Notes under the pieces: generated by a model
Databases searched by the model: none
Told to the model about the DNA's origin: nothing
Seen by the model: only the letters and a program-made list of their open reading frames with translations
Position numbers and translations under genes: made by a program
DNA from: Trichostrongylus colubriformis
Lineage: Eukaryota; Nematoda; Chromadorea; Rhabditida; Trichostrongylidae
DNA: 64,000 bases
NCBI GenBank assembly: GCA_963978905.1
Contig: OZ022256.1
Location: forward strand, 37,310,001 to 37,374,000
Reading direction: 5' to 3'
Shown: in pieces, positions 36,901 through 44,990 of the stretch
Layout of the letters: the number at the start of each line of letters is the position of its first letter
Numbering within the stretch: the stretch's first letter is position 1

Positions 36901-39900
36901 GATAGAGCTTTTTTTGCTCTACAAGATGCTAGTACCTGTTTTTCGATTTCTTCAACTACCTCATATTTATGAGGTTTGGAAATGAAGTAAGCTGACGGCA
37001 AAAAATCAGCTTTTGCGCACCTCATTTTTCTCGTCTGCCATTGAGACCAAAAAATGTTTGTGTACATGTTTCGATAGAGCTTTTTCAGCTCTACAGAATC
37101 ATACTACTGTTTATCCAAATCGCTCACCTTTTTGCTGTTTTTAAGACTCAGAAATGCAGTACTCGCGAAAGTGGGCCCTTTGGTTATCTTCTCTTCCTCG
37201 CCTAACATCGAGATTGGAGAAGATGTGCATATGCGCCTTCGATAGAGCTTTTTTTGCTCTACAAGATGGTATCACCTTCTTTTGTATCCTCTCATATTTT
37301 AGCATGTAGGAATGAGTTTCCACCCTTTTTTCAACTCAAAATTACGTAATAAAAATAAATTTTTTCGGCACAATGTTAGGTACCATTCGATAGAGCTTTT
37401 TTCGCTCTACAGGACAGTGTTTATATTTTTTTAAAATTAATTTTTGCTATTTTTTAGGTCATTAAAAAGGAGTGCCAAGTCGACGAAATCGAGCCTTTTT
37501 TGTCGATCAGGCTCGATTTCGTCGACTTGGCACTCCTTTTTAATGACCTAAAAAATAGCAAAAATTAATTTTAAAAAAAATATAAACACTGTCCTGTAGA
37601 GCGAAAAGAGCTCTATCGAATGGTACCTAACATTGTGCCGAAAAGTTTATTTTTATTACGTAATTTTGAGTTGAAAAAAGGGTGGAAACTCATTCCTACA
37701 TGCTAAAATATGAGAGGATACAAAAGAAGAGTGATACCATCTTGTAGAGCAAAAAAAGCTCTATCGAATGCATATATGCACATCCGCTCCAATCTCGATG
37801 CTTGGCGAGGAAGAGGAGATAACCAAAGCGCACACTTTTGTGAGTACTGCATTTGTAAGTCTTAAAAACAGCAAAAAGGTGAGCGATTTGAATAAACAAT
37901 AGTATCATTCTGTAGAGCTGAAAAAGCTCTATCCGTGTACACAAACATTTTTTGGTCTCAATGGCAGACGAGAAAAATGAGGTGCGCAAGTGCTGATTTT
38001 TTGCCGTCAGCTTACTTCATTTCCAAACCTCATAAATATGAGGTAGTTGAAGAAATCGAAAAACAGGTATCAGCATCTTGTAGAGCAAAAAAAGCTCTAT
38101 CGAAAACATATATGAGCTTTGTCAAAAGATGAAAGAAACGATGTGAAAAATGGGGTTGAAAAAAACGGCGGGGACTTATTCCCCAACCCAATATATTCGG
38201 AAGCGGATAATCTAATTTGATTTTCTTGTTCAGTTCCCTATAGTCCACGCATAAACAAATGGAACCGTCTTTCTTCTCTACAAGGACTATAGGGAACGAC
38301 CAATCCGACCTACTTGAATCTATCACATTCCTTTCATCAAAGCCAGCAACAGCTCCTTCAAGTTGGGTCTCACCGATAATGGCACTGGTCTAGCTCTCAT
38401 CTTGACTGGAGGGGTACCTCATGTGTCTATACTCATCTGAACTTAATCGGTCTGACTCAATTCCTGGTCCGAAACGGAGAATGCGTCTGGGTATTCATTC
38501 AGCAGCTTTTGAACACCAGTATCTAAGATTCTGACTGCGTGTTACTGGCTACTAGCTCTTCCAACAATCTCGTCCTCCTCGCCTGTGTTAACCGATTTTT
38601 TTCTAATCTAGTACTAACTGGTCCAAATCCTTCCATCTTTCCTTCCATTTATCGGTGTCCCAGTAACCAACGCCTTCACCCTTTTTCAAAAGCATTGGCT
38701 CATCACTATTGCTGTAGACAGGGATCGCTGTCCTCCGGTCCCTAATAGCATACACACCTGCCGTCATCCCTAGCTTGCATGGCCAGATGATTTCCTCTGT
38801 CACGCCCTCAATCTCCCTCACAACCAACCTCTACCAGCCCCATATCTCTGGGCAGTATATAGCGTCTTTCTGCTACCACAACTTGGTTCGAGTAGCCTTT
38901 TTCTATCGCCGAACTACCTTTGTCTCAATCAATACACTGATACCTAACTTGTTCAGGGTACTCGAACCCAGTATTACCTCTGTCTCCTTCCTAGGGCTTA
39001 TGTGGAACGCTACCCTCTCAGCCATTCCACCCTCCACTTTCACCTCAATGTAAACTGCGGCGACAAAATCCATCCTGTTGTTCAACGCATCAAATACTGG
39101 CTTCAGGTCTGCCTTGGGTACCATATCCAGTGAGTCCAAATCGAAACCCTTATCCTGAACTTTGGCCGACAGCTCTACTAGGACGATGCTTATCATCGAC
39201 CCCGTGTCGACCAACGCCTCACAACTTTCGCCCAGTAAGCTCAGGGCCACTGTCGTTTTACTTCCCATAATACCGCTCGCCGCTGATTTTCCCTCACTAC
39301 CATGTCCATGGTTTTAGCACGGCTCACAATTGACGACAACGTTGTGTCCCTGCTTTCGTGACCGCATCTTTGGTTTCGATATGAGTCACTCGGGTGGCAC
39401 GCAGTGGACACTCTTTTGCTACGTACCCATACTTAGAGCTGTTGTAGCAGTTCTTGCTATCCGCTGGCGCTCTAGCACTGGAATCATGCGAACTCCTTCC
39501 AGCTGCCCTACGGAGGTCAGCTGTAGGCTTCATGTGCTGTGGACGCACGTCCTTGTCGGCGTTTCTGTCCTGCCTATCCGATCGCTCTAGAACCACCACA
39601 TTCCCCGCGCTCGTTTTACTCCTTTCGTGGTACTGGGCTGCCCTCGTTCTCCAGTCCCTCTTCTGCGCAGACAGAATCAACTTGGACTGCTCTATACCGA
39701 AGGCGAGATTCTTATTCTCATCATACGCCCTCCGTGGCTCCAACTTATGCAGAGCCAAGCAGCTGAAAATGTTTGGGCCAACCACTCAAGTTTTCCAGGA
39801 GAATCTGCGCATACTCCATGGACCGGTCCTCCGGCGAGCCTTCAGTATTCGCCTGCCTTCCCAGCTTTTCCAATACTACGCAGAATTCGGCGACGTTCTG

Positions 39901-42900
39901 ATTGGGTCTCATCCTCAGATTCCTTAGCCCGGTTAAGGCCCACCCTGCTCGCTGTCGAGTCACTAGCCAACAGCTTCGCCATCTCAGCAGTTACTTCGTC
40001 AAACCCTTGCTTCTTAATTGTTCGAGGAAGCGATATGAACACGTCTTTCGCGCGCCCCACCAGGTGGTCGTCTGCCAATATGTCAAACACTTTCATATCT
40101 TCTTTTGAACTTCCTAACGAACTTCTTGAATTCCCATTCTTAGAACCCTTAATGACCCCAGGGTCGGCGCACGTCATAGTGCGTAAGTAGTTAACCAATT
40201 GCAGATCAACATCCGTACCTGCGCCTTCCCACATCGGGACTGTCGCACTCGTGTCCATTGACGGCGACCTCCAACTCCTCGCAGATGCTACTCCAATCGA
40301 ACAGCGATTCACCTGCAAAGATTCATTTTGTGCTTCAGTGTTACCATACATAAACGGTCCTGCTGCACTGAACGCACCTTCAACTTCATGGTTCTCACTG
40401 TGCCTCGGTAGGGCTGCCACCGAATCCTTTTTGCGGAAAATGTTAACATTGATCATATGACCGAGCTCCACTAACAAGTCCCCATCACGCTCCATTGTAG
40501 TCACATCTGAGACACCCGAATAACGATTTTCAATGACCCAACGCGAGAGCTTTTCGAGACAAAGAAGGTGTACGCGAAGGATGAGTCACCCCAGCAAACT
40601 CGATTGATTACCGAAATTGGCAACGAATGCGTACAAAAACAAGCAAAGCTTGCATGCAAAGACAGCCACTTTTAAAGTTGTAAACCAACCTGAAGTTCGC
40701 TTCGGTAACCACTTGGAACAAGCCGATGCACCAATTGAAGTCCCTCTCTACACCAAACTCGCCAACTGATTTTTGCCACGCGGATTTGTGTGTGGGTGGT
40801 GGAGAAGGACCTCAAACTTGGGTAATTAAACCTTTATTTCTAAACTAAGTAAAAATCGAACAAATGTTCACGAATTAAAAGAAGTGAAAATTGCCCAAAT
40901 CAACCCTTTTTGAACAGAACCCCAAAAGGTTAAAGCATAGCACCATATGAGTATAAAAGGCACTTCAATACTGAGAAAAGGAAAGTTAAAAATGTAGAAA
41001 AGTCCGATTGCTACGCGAGAAGAAACGCGAATGGTCGGTACGCGATCAGAATGCCTCCTCCTAGAATGACTGCCCTTTCATACGGAGAAGCCGCAGCGCG
41101 AGGCTGAGGGTCCGTAATCAAGCCCTCTGATCAAAACATCGACGCTTCTAGCTCGCTGAGTATCTCATTGATTGCAACAAATGGAAAAGTTCAAATAATG
41201 ACAAAGCTCAGAGAAAAGCAAAGTAAGTTTCCAATCATAACATATGAATAAATGAATAAGTGAAAAAAGGAGTAAGTAAATGAAAAATGCGCAAGTACAA
41301 ATCGTGGACGGTTTACCGTCACTCGTGTCCATTGACGGCGACCTCCAACTTCTCGCAGATGCTACTCCAATCGAACAGCGATTCACCTGCAAAGATTCAT
41401 TTTGTGCTTCAGTGTTACCATACATAAACGGTCCTGCTGCACTGAACGCACCTTCAACTTCATGGTTCTCACTGTGCCTCAGTAGGGCTGCCACCGAATC
41501 CTTTTTGCGGAAAATGTTAACATTGATCATATGACCGAGCTCCACTAACAAGTCCCCATCACGCTCCATTGTAGTCACATATCCATCCCAATCCTCTTCA
41601 CTCTCAATCTTTCTTTCGGTCAATGTTGTATTCACAATCCTCATCAACGCCTCACTTGAAGTTGCCTATAGCTATGCCCTTTTCAGAACCGGCCCAGTTC
41701 CTCAACCATTTTGGTCCACTCGGTTTCTATTGTTGTTTCGGCCTGTTTGGACGCTTTCGTCTTCTCCAAAATAGACATCTGTCTCTTGTGGCCATCATCC
41801 GAAACTCGCGCCACTTCCTTCTAATGGCTCTCTTTCCCCTTGTCTTCTTGACAACTCTCAAATTGGCTTACCTTCTGGGGTGGAACATTCCCGTCCCCCA
41901 TCTTGACGATGTCACCGTCATCCATTCTGAAACAATATATGCTAGAATACGACGGATGAACACATAGTACGCCATCGGTAAACACACAGCGAACGGTATT
42001 GTAAGACACGGGCACTCTTGCATACGACTACTACACGAAAGAAACCCACGCTCACGCGCCCTCTCGGCGTCCTCCTAACGATTTTCGCGCTTGGCTCCCT
42101 TCAAAGGTTTGATCGATGATCCAGCGCTCGCCTTTGCGATTCTCAATATTGCTCTACTCCTCGGGCTTTCTTTCTTCGGCCCAGAATCCTTTGATCAGCA
42201 CTAGGCTGGTTACTTGATTCAATAAGTCGCTGCTACCTGCTTCGTTCGTATCAGTAGAGTGGTTCGGCCCCCATGTAAGCCGAAGTGTTTAGGAATATGA
42301 AATCAGGTCTAACGATACGATCCGATCAACGGTCGATGCAGGGCGACACGAGTTTACCGAACAAATTTATTAACACAAATAACAACACGGAATGCGAATA
42401 AAACAATGAAATCACAATTGGAAGCGGGTGGGATCCAAAGCGACAGCAATCGTGGGGTCCGATGAAACCGCCAGGGTTTCAAACCAGGAGTATCCGTCGA
42501 TAGTGCCACACAGGCGATGCAAGTGAGTCACTGGGGGTAGAATATACAGGGTGCCACACAGGCAAGAAAAAGATGGTTGGTGCCACACAGGCAAGAAAAA
42601 GATGGGGATGGAGGGAGAGGTTTCGGAGTCCCTTTGACTCCCTTCTACTGAGGACACACACTACTACCTAGCAAAATTTCTTATCCTCCTTATATGCGCC
42701 TCGACCCGTGCACAGATCTCTTCCCGGGCGTTCTTTAAGCCCGCTCTATCAACAACGCTACCTTTTTGATCATTCGACCACCTATAGCGTCCTGCGTTTC
42801 ATCGGCCTCTCGCTACGAGAGGAGGGTCGCTCCGGATTCGAATCTTTCTCCCACAGCTCTTTTCTTGCACTGTAGTTTCAGTGGTACTAAATGCTAATCG

Positions 42901-44156
42901 AAAGGCGAGCACTATCTGTGTAGGCTAAGCAATGTTCTTATCACGACGTTTGCAAAACTGAGGAGTGGAATTAAAGGGCAGTACCCCAATTTATAGAAAT
43001 AACCTTCAGTCTTCATGAGATAGTAAATCAAAAAACAGCTCGTAATCGAATCGAAGAGAAGTTTATTTCATGATTCCCGTAGTTTCGAGGTCATGCTATC
43101 TAACAAGCAATTAGTGTTTGCGATGCAACCATCCTCGAAGTTTACGATATCGCTTTATAATAGTTTCTCGCTTTTTTCTGCCTCAGTGGGGCGAGATTGC
43201 TGCGAAAGTGATGGTAGGTAGCAATAAGGAATGGCAAGTTAACACTCGAGAGCCAACAGTACCAGTGCCATGCCATCCCACACATCGCTTGACAACAGGA
43301 ACTGATAGGTGATCGCAAAGATACTGAGCGAGTGGTAAAGAAGAAAATTTTGAATTGGATGGTGCAAGTGGTGGTGGTATTTTTCGATAGCGTTGAGTGA
43401 TTAGCAGATAATCTGCACCTGTTTAGCTTTTGGTTCAAGCTCTCGTCATCTGTGCAAGTACAGCTATTGCAGCTGGTCTATATTCAGTTTTAGTATTTAT
43501 ACCAGTACCTAAATACATAGTAGTGTTTGCGAACGCTACATGGCAGCTCAGTCAAGGTATGTTATTCTCTCTCAAAGCAGCAATCGTATTGCAAAGGGAT
43601 GCTGAAAAGTCATCTTAAGCTTTGTACTAGAACGAAGTCGGCAATAATACGTCATTCAACCTTCGTCGGATGAAAACATTCTCCATCCCTGAATTTCTGA
43701 TTTCTCAAAAGCCAATGATATAGATGGGGACTTAGGTAGCCCGAGCTGTAGCGTCAAATCTAGGGGGTCACGCTAGTCAGGCTACCTGGTCTTCGAAAGC
43801 CGGTACATGCAAAAAAAAAATGAAGAGGATCCCAAACGCAGTGTCAGTGTAAAAATTGATGTATTAACTTTGGAGAGGGCGGCGGTTGCAGAAAAGTGGC
43901 CAGATGTGGAAATGACTTTTTCACTGGCATCTCCTTCACTTGATTCAGGGTAGCAACAATAAACTCGAACTTCCGTTCTGAGCTAACGGATGATGAAGGC
44001 GTTACTCTAACACTTAGACATTACATTTTAGGAATTCCTGCTCTCGTTCTGATCTTCCTAAACAGGAATATTCGCGAAGAAGTGAAGAGACTTTTCAAGT
44101 GCGAGAAAAAAATCAATAGAATGTTTGTTCTCTCGTCGACTGTGACTAACAAATAA
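24759..44156 (+). CDS. Srt-type serpentine (7TM) chemoreceptor, eight exons
   Basis: Predicted nematode chemosensory GPCR, acting in the ciliary membrane of sensory neurons if typical. Exons: 24759-24905, 25005-25145, 25246-25306, 32327-32425, 33932-34068, 35392-35538, 43427-43556, 44032-44156. They total 987 nt, giving 328 residues, with GT-AG junctions, matching phases and no internal stop. The order of motifs follows the Srt family: an N-terminal EYNCSS..YEW region, a PCYKLMFFNGFTDIL segment (TM2), GTVFCS, AWLGSS..LAFNRLVEM (TM3 and following loop), a TRPTIYNS..ATPF region, the HNISVM helix, LLVQALVICAS (TM6) and ATWQLSQGIPALVLIFLNRN (TM7). Length fits the family (about 330). Introns 3 and 6 exceed 7 kb because of transposons. 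AATAAA lies at 44255-44260. Family placement is from motif memory; the splice chain is seen directly. Confidence 0.88.
25005..25145 (+). CDS. Srt receptor exon 2 (TM1 end, TM2)
   Basis: 47 codons between acceptor CATTCCAG and donor AATAC|GTAGTG. It carries the CYKLMFF..FTDILCL motif diagnostic of the family. A decayed copy of this exon is at 51436-51510. Confidence 0.9.
25246..25306 (+). CDS. Srt receptor exon 3
   Basis: 61 nt between CATTCTTCAG and donor TTGGA|GTGAGT, ending in phase 1. It encodes NGTVFCSNVVLSHIIGHIAW, matching the family pattern G..FC..P...I.G..A. Confidence 0.85.
25760..25828. repeat. Foldback element, right-end fragment (F8)
   Basis: GGCCACGGTGACCTGGGAGC..CTTCCCTTG followed by TAA is the inverted form of the left end of F6 (29492). 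No matching left end was found, so it is a fragment or one arm of the larger palindrome around F7. Confidence 0.6.
26474..27200 (+). repeat. Unclassified repeat R1, copy 1
   Basis: About 730 bp similar to 60410-61230. It shares AAGGCCGATGTATGGCGAAA-type blocks, a G+C-rich inverted core (GGCGGCCTC..GCCGCC) and a TTTTTGG..CACTT pyrimidine-rich second half. No reading frame is conserved between copies. Confidence 0.65.
27530..28644. mobile_element. Foldback element with GGGAAGG ends (F4)
   Basis: The element is 1115 bp and similar to F3 throughout. Ends CTAGGGAAGGTATTTTACTT at both sides, flanked by TTA (27527-27529, 28645-28647). The tRNA-like module is at 27760-27832 (GGTTTGCTTCCC B box). A run of 10 or more G lies near 27650. 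Confidence 0.87.
29492..31793. mobile_element. Foldback element with nested insert (F6)
   Basis: Left end CAAGGGAAGGCTCCCAGGTC; inverted right end GGTAGGCTCCCAGGTAACCG; flanked by TTA on both sides. A tRNA-like module (29671-29736: GCCCTAACGGTTAGCGTG.., B box AGTTCGGTTCC) recurs inverted at about 31535-31605. F5 is inserted inside. Own length is about 1.27 kb. Confidence 0.75.
30191..31221. mobile_element. Foldback element nested in F6 (F5)
   Basis: The element is 1031 bp. Ends AAAGGGAAGGACCCCAGGTC and, inverted, CAAGGGAAGGACCCCAGGTC, with TTA at 30188-30190 and 31222-31224. The arms pair for about 150 bp. The tRNA-like module on the minus strand (30968-31037) has A box GTGGCTCACTGGTGG and B box GGTTTGCTCCC. 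Confidence 0.87.
32327..32425 (+). CDS. Srt receptor exon 4 (TM3, following loop)
   Basis: 99 nt after acceptor ATTTTCAG. The first two bases complete the split codon from exon 3, 7 kb upstream. It encodes AWLGSSFGAVVLAFNRLVEM then MRFLFT, with the conserved NR pair. Donor CACAG|GTTCTT, phase 1. Confidence 0.87.
32800..33030 (-). repeat. tRNA-derived SINE in intron 4
   Basis: The tRNA-like head is at 33008-32938. The seven-pair acceptor stem is GTGTCGG/CCGGCAC, the A box GTGTAATGGATTAGCAC, and the B box GGTTCGAGTCC is perfect. The anticodon loop is one base short (CGGAAA), so it is not a normal tRNA. The body matches the 6.8-7.2 kb pair. Confidence 0.75.
33173..33600. mobile_element. Foldback MITE in intron 4
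   Basis: A 428 bp palindrome with ends AAGGAATCGTCCACGGAAAA and TA at both sides. The arms pair almost to the centre (about 190 bp each). A lone end of the same family (TTTCCGTGGACGATTCC) is at 35308-35325 in intron 5. Confidence 0.85.
33932..34068 (+). CDS. Srt receptor exon 5 (TM4, loop 2)
   Basis: 137 nt after CATTCTAG, completing a Gly codon with exon 4. It encodes KFINIWMVICVALMVGRMFI and ends SDDTQW at donor CAATGG|GTAGAT, phase 0. Confidence 0.87.
34112..34851 (-). mobile_element. Mariner relic in intron 5
   Basis: The terminal inverted repeats are GTTCGGAAAGTTCTTGAGGT and, inverted, GTTCGGAAAGTTCTTGCGGT. The minus-strand frame 34722-34495 reads KKAGQTLEEM..HSTLPGLF, a degraded C-terminal mariner transposase stretch (HVAKK..LEELGW pattern). 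It is internally deleted and about 740 bp long. Confidence 0.6.
35392..35538 (+). CDS. Srt receptor exon 6 (TM5, loop 3)
   Basis: 49 codons after acceptor CAATTACAG. It encodes HYVSVLLPIHNISVMAALVI and a basic loop ending DRVQIQ at donor ATACAA|GTATGC. The frame stays open past this donor to a TGA at 35638-35640, so exon 6 could in principle read further. Only the splice to exon 7 gives a complete receptor. Confidence 0.8.
35638..35788 (+). pseudogene. Conserved receptor-like segment in intron 6
   Basis: In frame with exon 6 but after a TGA, this reads ALVMPTFIPYQANVAQCDLI and ends CFKSNIKEAIK before a stop. It is strongly conserved at 63357-63500 (-). It looks like a TM6-TM7 region, so it may be a relic or alternative 3' end of a receptor. 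Confidence 0.4.
36650..36810 (-). pseudogene. Reverse transcriptase fragment, part 2
   Basis: On the minus strand it reads QAILQTLSGKHFFNARF, then after a frameshift GYWRIPLTED and AFVNPEGPFQFKV, with an internal stop. This is the SGYWQIP..AFVTPEG..F region of Gypsy RT. It continues directly from part 1 once the TA-flanked PAL1 is removed. Confidence 0.8.
36811..38191. mobile_element. Giant palindrome with mariner-type ends (PAL1)
   Basis: The element is 1381 bp and almost perfectly self-complementary about a centre near 37501. The ends are TTGGGTTGGGGAATAAGTCC with TA at both sides, like irritans-type mariner TIRs. Each arm holds four hairpin units GATAGAGCTTTTTTTGCTCTA (36901, about 37070, 37240, 37388) spaced about 150-170 bp. 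No frame is long enough for a transposase. It sits inside the Gypsy RT. Confidence 0.9.
38194..38330 (-). pseudogene. Reverse transcriptase fragment, part 1
   Basis: On the minus strand it reads DSSRSDWSFPIVLVEKKDGS, then CVDYRELNKKIKLDYPLPNI, the start of the Ty3/Gypsy RT palm, cut at the TA where PAL1 inserted. Confidence 0.88.
38603..39268 (-). pseudogene. Gypsy aspartic protease and spacer
   Basis: The minus frame 39268-38903 contains EALVDTGSMISIV, the retropepsin active site (DTGS at about 39197-39208), followed by an ILGSSTLNKLGI motif typical of the second half of such proteases. Frame 38827-38603 covers the linker towards RT. The protease domain itself looks unbroken, but the element is defective. 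Confidence 0.8.
39324..40505 (-). pseudogene. Gag with degenerate zinc knuckle
   Basis: Frame 40505-39842 holds the MERDGDLLVELGHMINVN start and capsid-like helices. Frame 39963-39745 overlaps with RMRPNQNVAEFCVVLEKLGR, the major-homology-like part of Gypsy gag. Frame 39785-39324 ends with CYNSSKYGYVAKECP, a CCHC knuckle in which the second Cys and the His are replaced (Ser, Tyr). Several frames imply frameshifts. Confidence 0.75.
40250..40505 (-). repeat. Gag segment, duplicate 1 (downstream of SL1)
   Basis: 256 bp nearly identical to 41322-41577, both encoding the MERDGDLLVE..SPSMDTS stretch. This copy is preceded by a leader that runs back to SL1. Confidence 0.9.
40811..40832 (-). other. 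SL1 spliced-leader sequence, exact
   Basis: The minus strand matches the 22 nt nematode SL1 leader exactly (its last 20 nt are TTTAATTACCCAAGTTTGAG). It is followed by GTCCTTCTCC and not the GTAAAC of an SL RNA gene, so it looks like an SL1 already joined to a message. About 310 nt further on the minus strand comes the gag ATG. Confidence 0.9.
40833..41321 (-). other. Unassigned A+T-rich stretch between gag duplicates
   Basis: No coding sequence. It ends at GTTTAGAAATAAA directly upstream of SL1 on the minus strand. It may be the intron or 3' flank left when the SL1-linked copy joined the older element. Confidence 0.4.
41322..41967 (-). pseudogene. Gag N-terminal region, duplicate 2
   Basis: Minus frame 41647-41165 begins RIVNTTLTERKIESEEDWDG and runs into the duplicated MERDGDLLVE segment, then leaves homology at 41322 (ACGAGTGACG then GTAAACCG, a possible splice donor). 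Upstream a coiled-coil-like SILEKTKASKQAE stretch is readable in another frame. Confidence 0.6.
42257..42273 (-). promoter_or_regulatory. Primer binding site of the Gypsy element
   Basis: Right after the LTR end (..CGGCTTACA) the minus strand reads TGGGGGCCGAACCACTC. It starts with TGG and its complement resembles a tRNA T arm plus acceptor end, as expected for tRNA-primed reverse transcription. Confidence 0.65.
42274..42855 (-). repeat. 5' LTR of the Gypsy element
   Basis: 582 bp from TGTGGGAGAAAG to CGGCTTACA on the minus strand (TGT..ACA ends). It contains AATAAA (42366-42371) near its 3' part and a CATATAAGG TATA-like box about 320 bp upstream of that. A small internal tandem repeat (GCCTGTGTGGCACC) is present three times. 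Confidence 0.75.
43427..43556 (+). CDS. Srt receptor exon 7 (TM6)
   Basis: 130 nt after acceptor CCTGTTTAG. It encodes LLVQALVICASTAIAAGLYS, then a PVPKY turn and WQLSQ, donor TCAAG|GTATGT in phase 1. Near-identical exon in the inverted paralogue (61452-61581). An alternative short upstream exon (..DRKDTERV|GTAAAG, about 43313-43337) is also phase-compatible. Confidence 0.87.
44032..44156 (+). CDS. Srt receptor exon 8 (TM7, tail)
   Basis: After acceptor CATTTTAG it encodes IPALVLIFLNRNIREEVKRL and a basic tail, stopping at TAA 44154-44156. The LNRNIRE motif is the family's TM7 end. Confidence 0.9.
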
Positions 44157-44254
44157 AAAATGTTCGCCTCGTTGCATGTTGAGAAATTGTGTCAGTATTG
44201 TGTCGGAAACTGTATGTTTCTGTTTCTGTCAGTCTACCAAATTAGAAAACATGT

Positions 44255-44260
44255 AATAAA
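44255..44260 (+). terminator. Polyadenylation signal of the Srt receptor
   Basis: AATAAA lies 99 bp after the stop. It is conserved at the matching place in the paralogue (TTTATT at 59889-59894 on the + strand). Confidence 0.7.
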
Positions 44261-44300
44261 CTTGCTGTAGGAATAGTGATTGATTTGTGTGCTATCTTTG

Positions 44301-44988
44301 GAGGCACACCACGCGATAATCAAAGTAGTCCTTACTTCCTCAGGGCAGGTAGACCCTAGGGTCGTTGTGAAGATTGCACCCTTTTCGCGGCGCCACGGCT
44401 CACCCCCGCCGCGCACATCCTGGTCAACCTGAGCCGAGTTGAGCCCACCGAGCCAAGTCACACCCGGCTTAGACGAGAGATAAACTTGCGATAAGACAAG
44501 CTAAGGCAGCGACATCAATAGCGAAGGTAGCTTCAACAGGAAAGAATTTTAGTCTTCCATATTCGTACGAGGACCGATGGCAGGGAGCTTCATTTTTGTT
44601 AGTTGTGAAGGGTTTTGATTCATTTTTCTTCACTGGTGTGTAAACCAGGGCCTCTACTTCCTGTAATACGCGCGATAGCTCTCACAATTTTTCGCGGGGT
44701 GCGTCTTTAATGCAACGCTATCCAAGATAAGAGTATCAACCAGAGTGATCCACCACTGATCTGGCAGCGCCTGCTAGACACAGAAAACGACCATCAGACT
44801 ATGTGATGAGAATCATATACATGGAGTAGCAATAACTCATTCTATCAGGAAATGATCGACAGCCTTTGGAAAGTGGTTCACGATAATTTTCGTTCCTTTG
44901 TTTTCTCCATAAAGACCCTGGGGTGCTTAGGATCTCATAAGTGGAAAGAAAGAGAACCCTCGAAATCACTAGAAATCCCTACTATATA
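44301..44988. other. Downstream flank of the receptor
   Basis: 44301-44690 has no match in the inverted copy and no coding sequence; it includes a G+C-rich block (44380-44460). 44700-44988 matches 59850-59575 inverted and ends in the TATATA site taken by a Tc1-like element. Confidence 0.5.
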
Positions 44989-44990
44989 TA

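Larger units (their letters stand above)
36568..42855 (-). mobile_element. Ty3/Gypsy LTR retrotransposon, rearranged, in intron 6
   Basis: The minus-strand order is 5' LTR (42855-42274), primer site, gag, nucleocapsid, protease, reverse transcriptase, then an abrupt end with a short LTR remnant at 36568-36650 (two partial copies of GAGTGTTTAGGA..). RNase H and integrase are absent. The matching site in the inverted duplicate (about 62510) is empty, so insertion followed the duplication. It is interrupted by PAL1 and contains an SL1-linked duplication. Confidence 0.82.

Noticed and set aside
40811..40832. SL1 RNA gene
   Set aside because: The leader is followed by GTCCTT and not the conserved donor GTAAAC; no Sm site or stem-loops of SL RNA follow.
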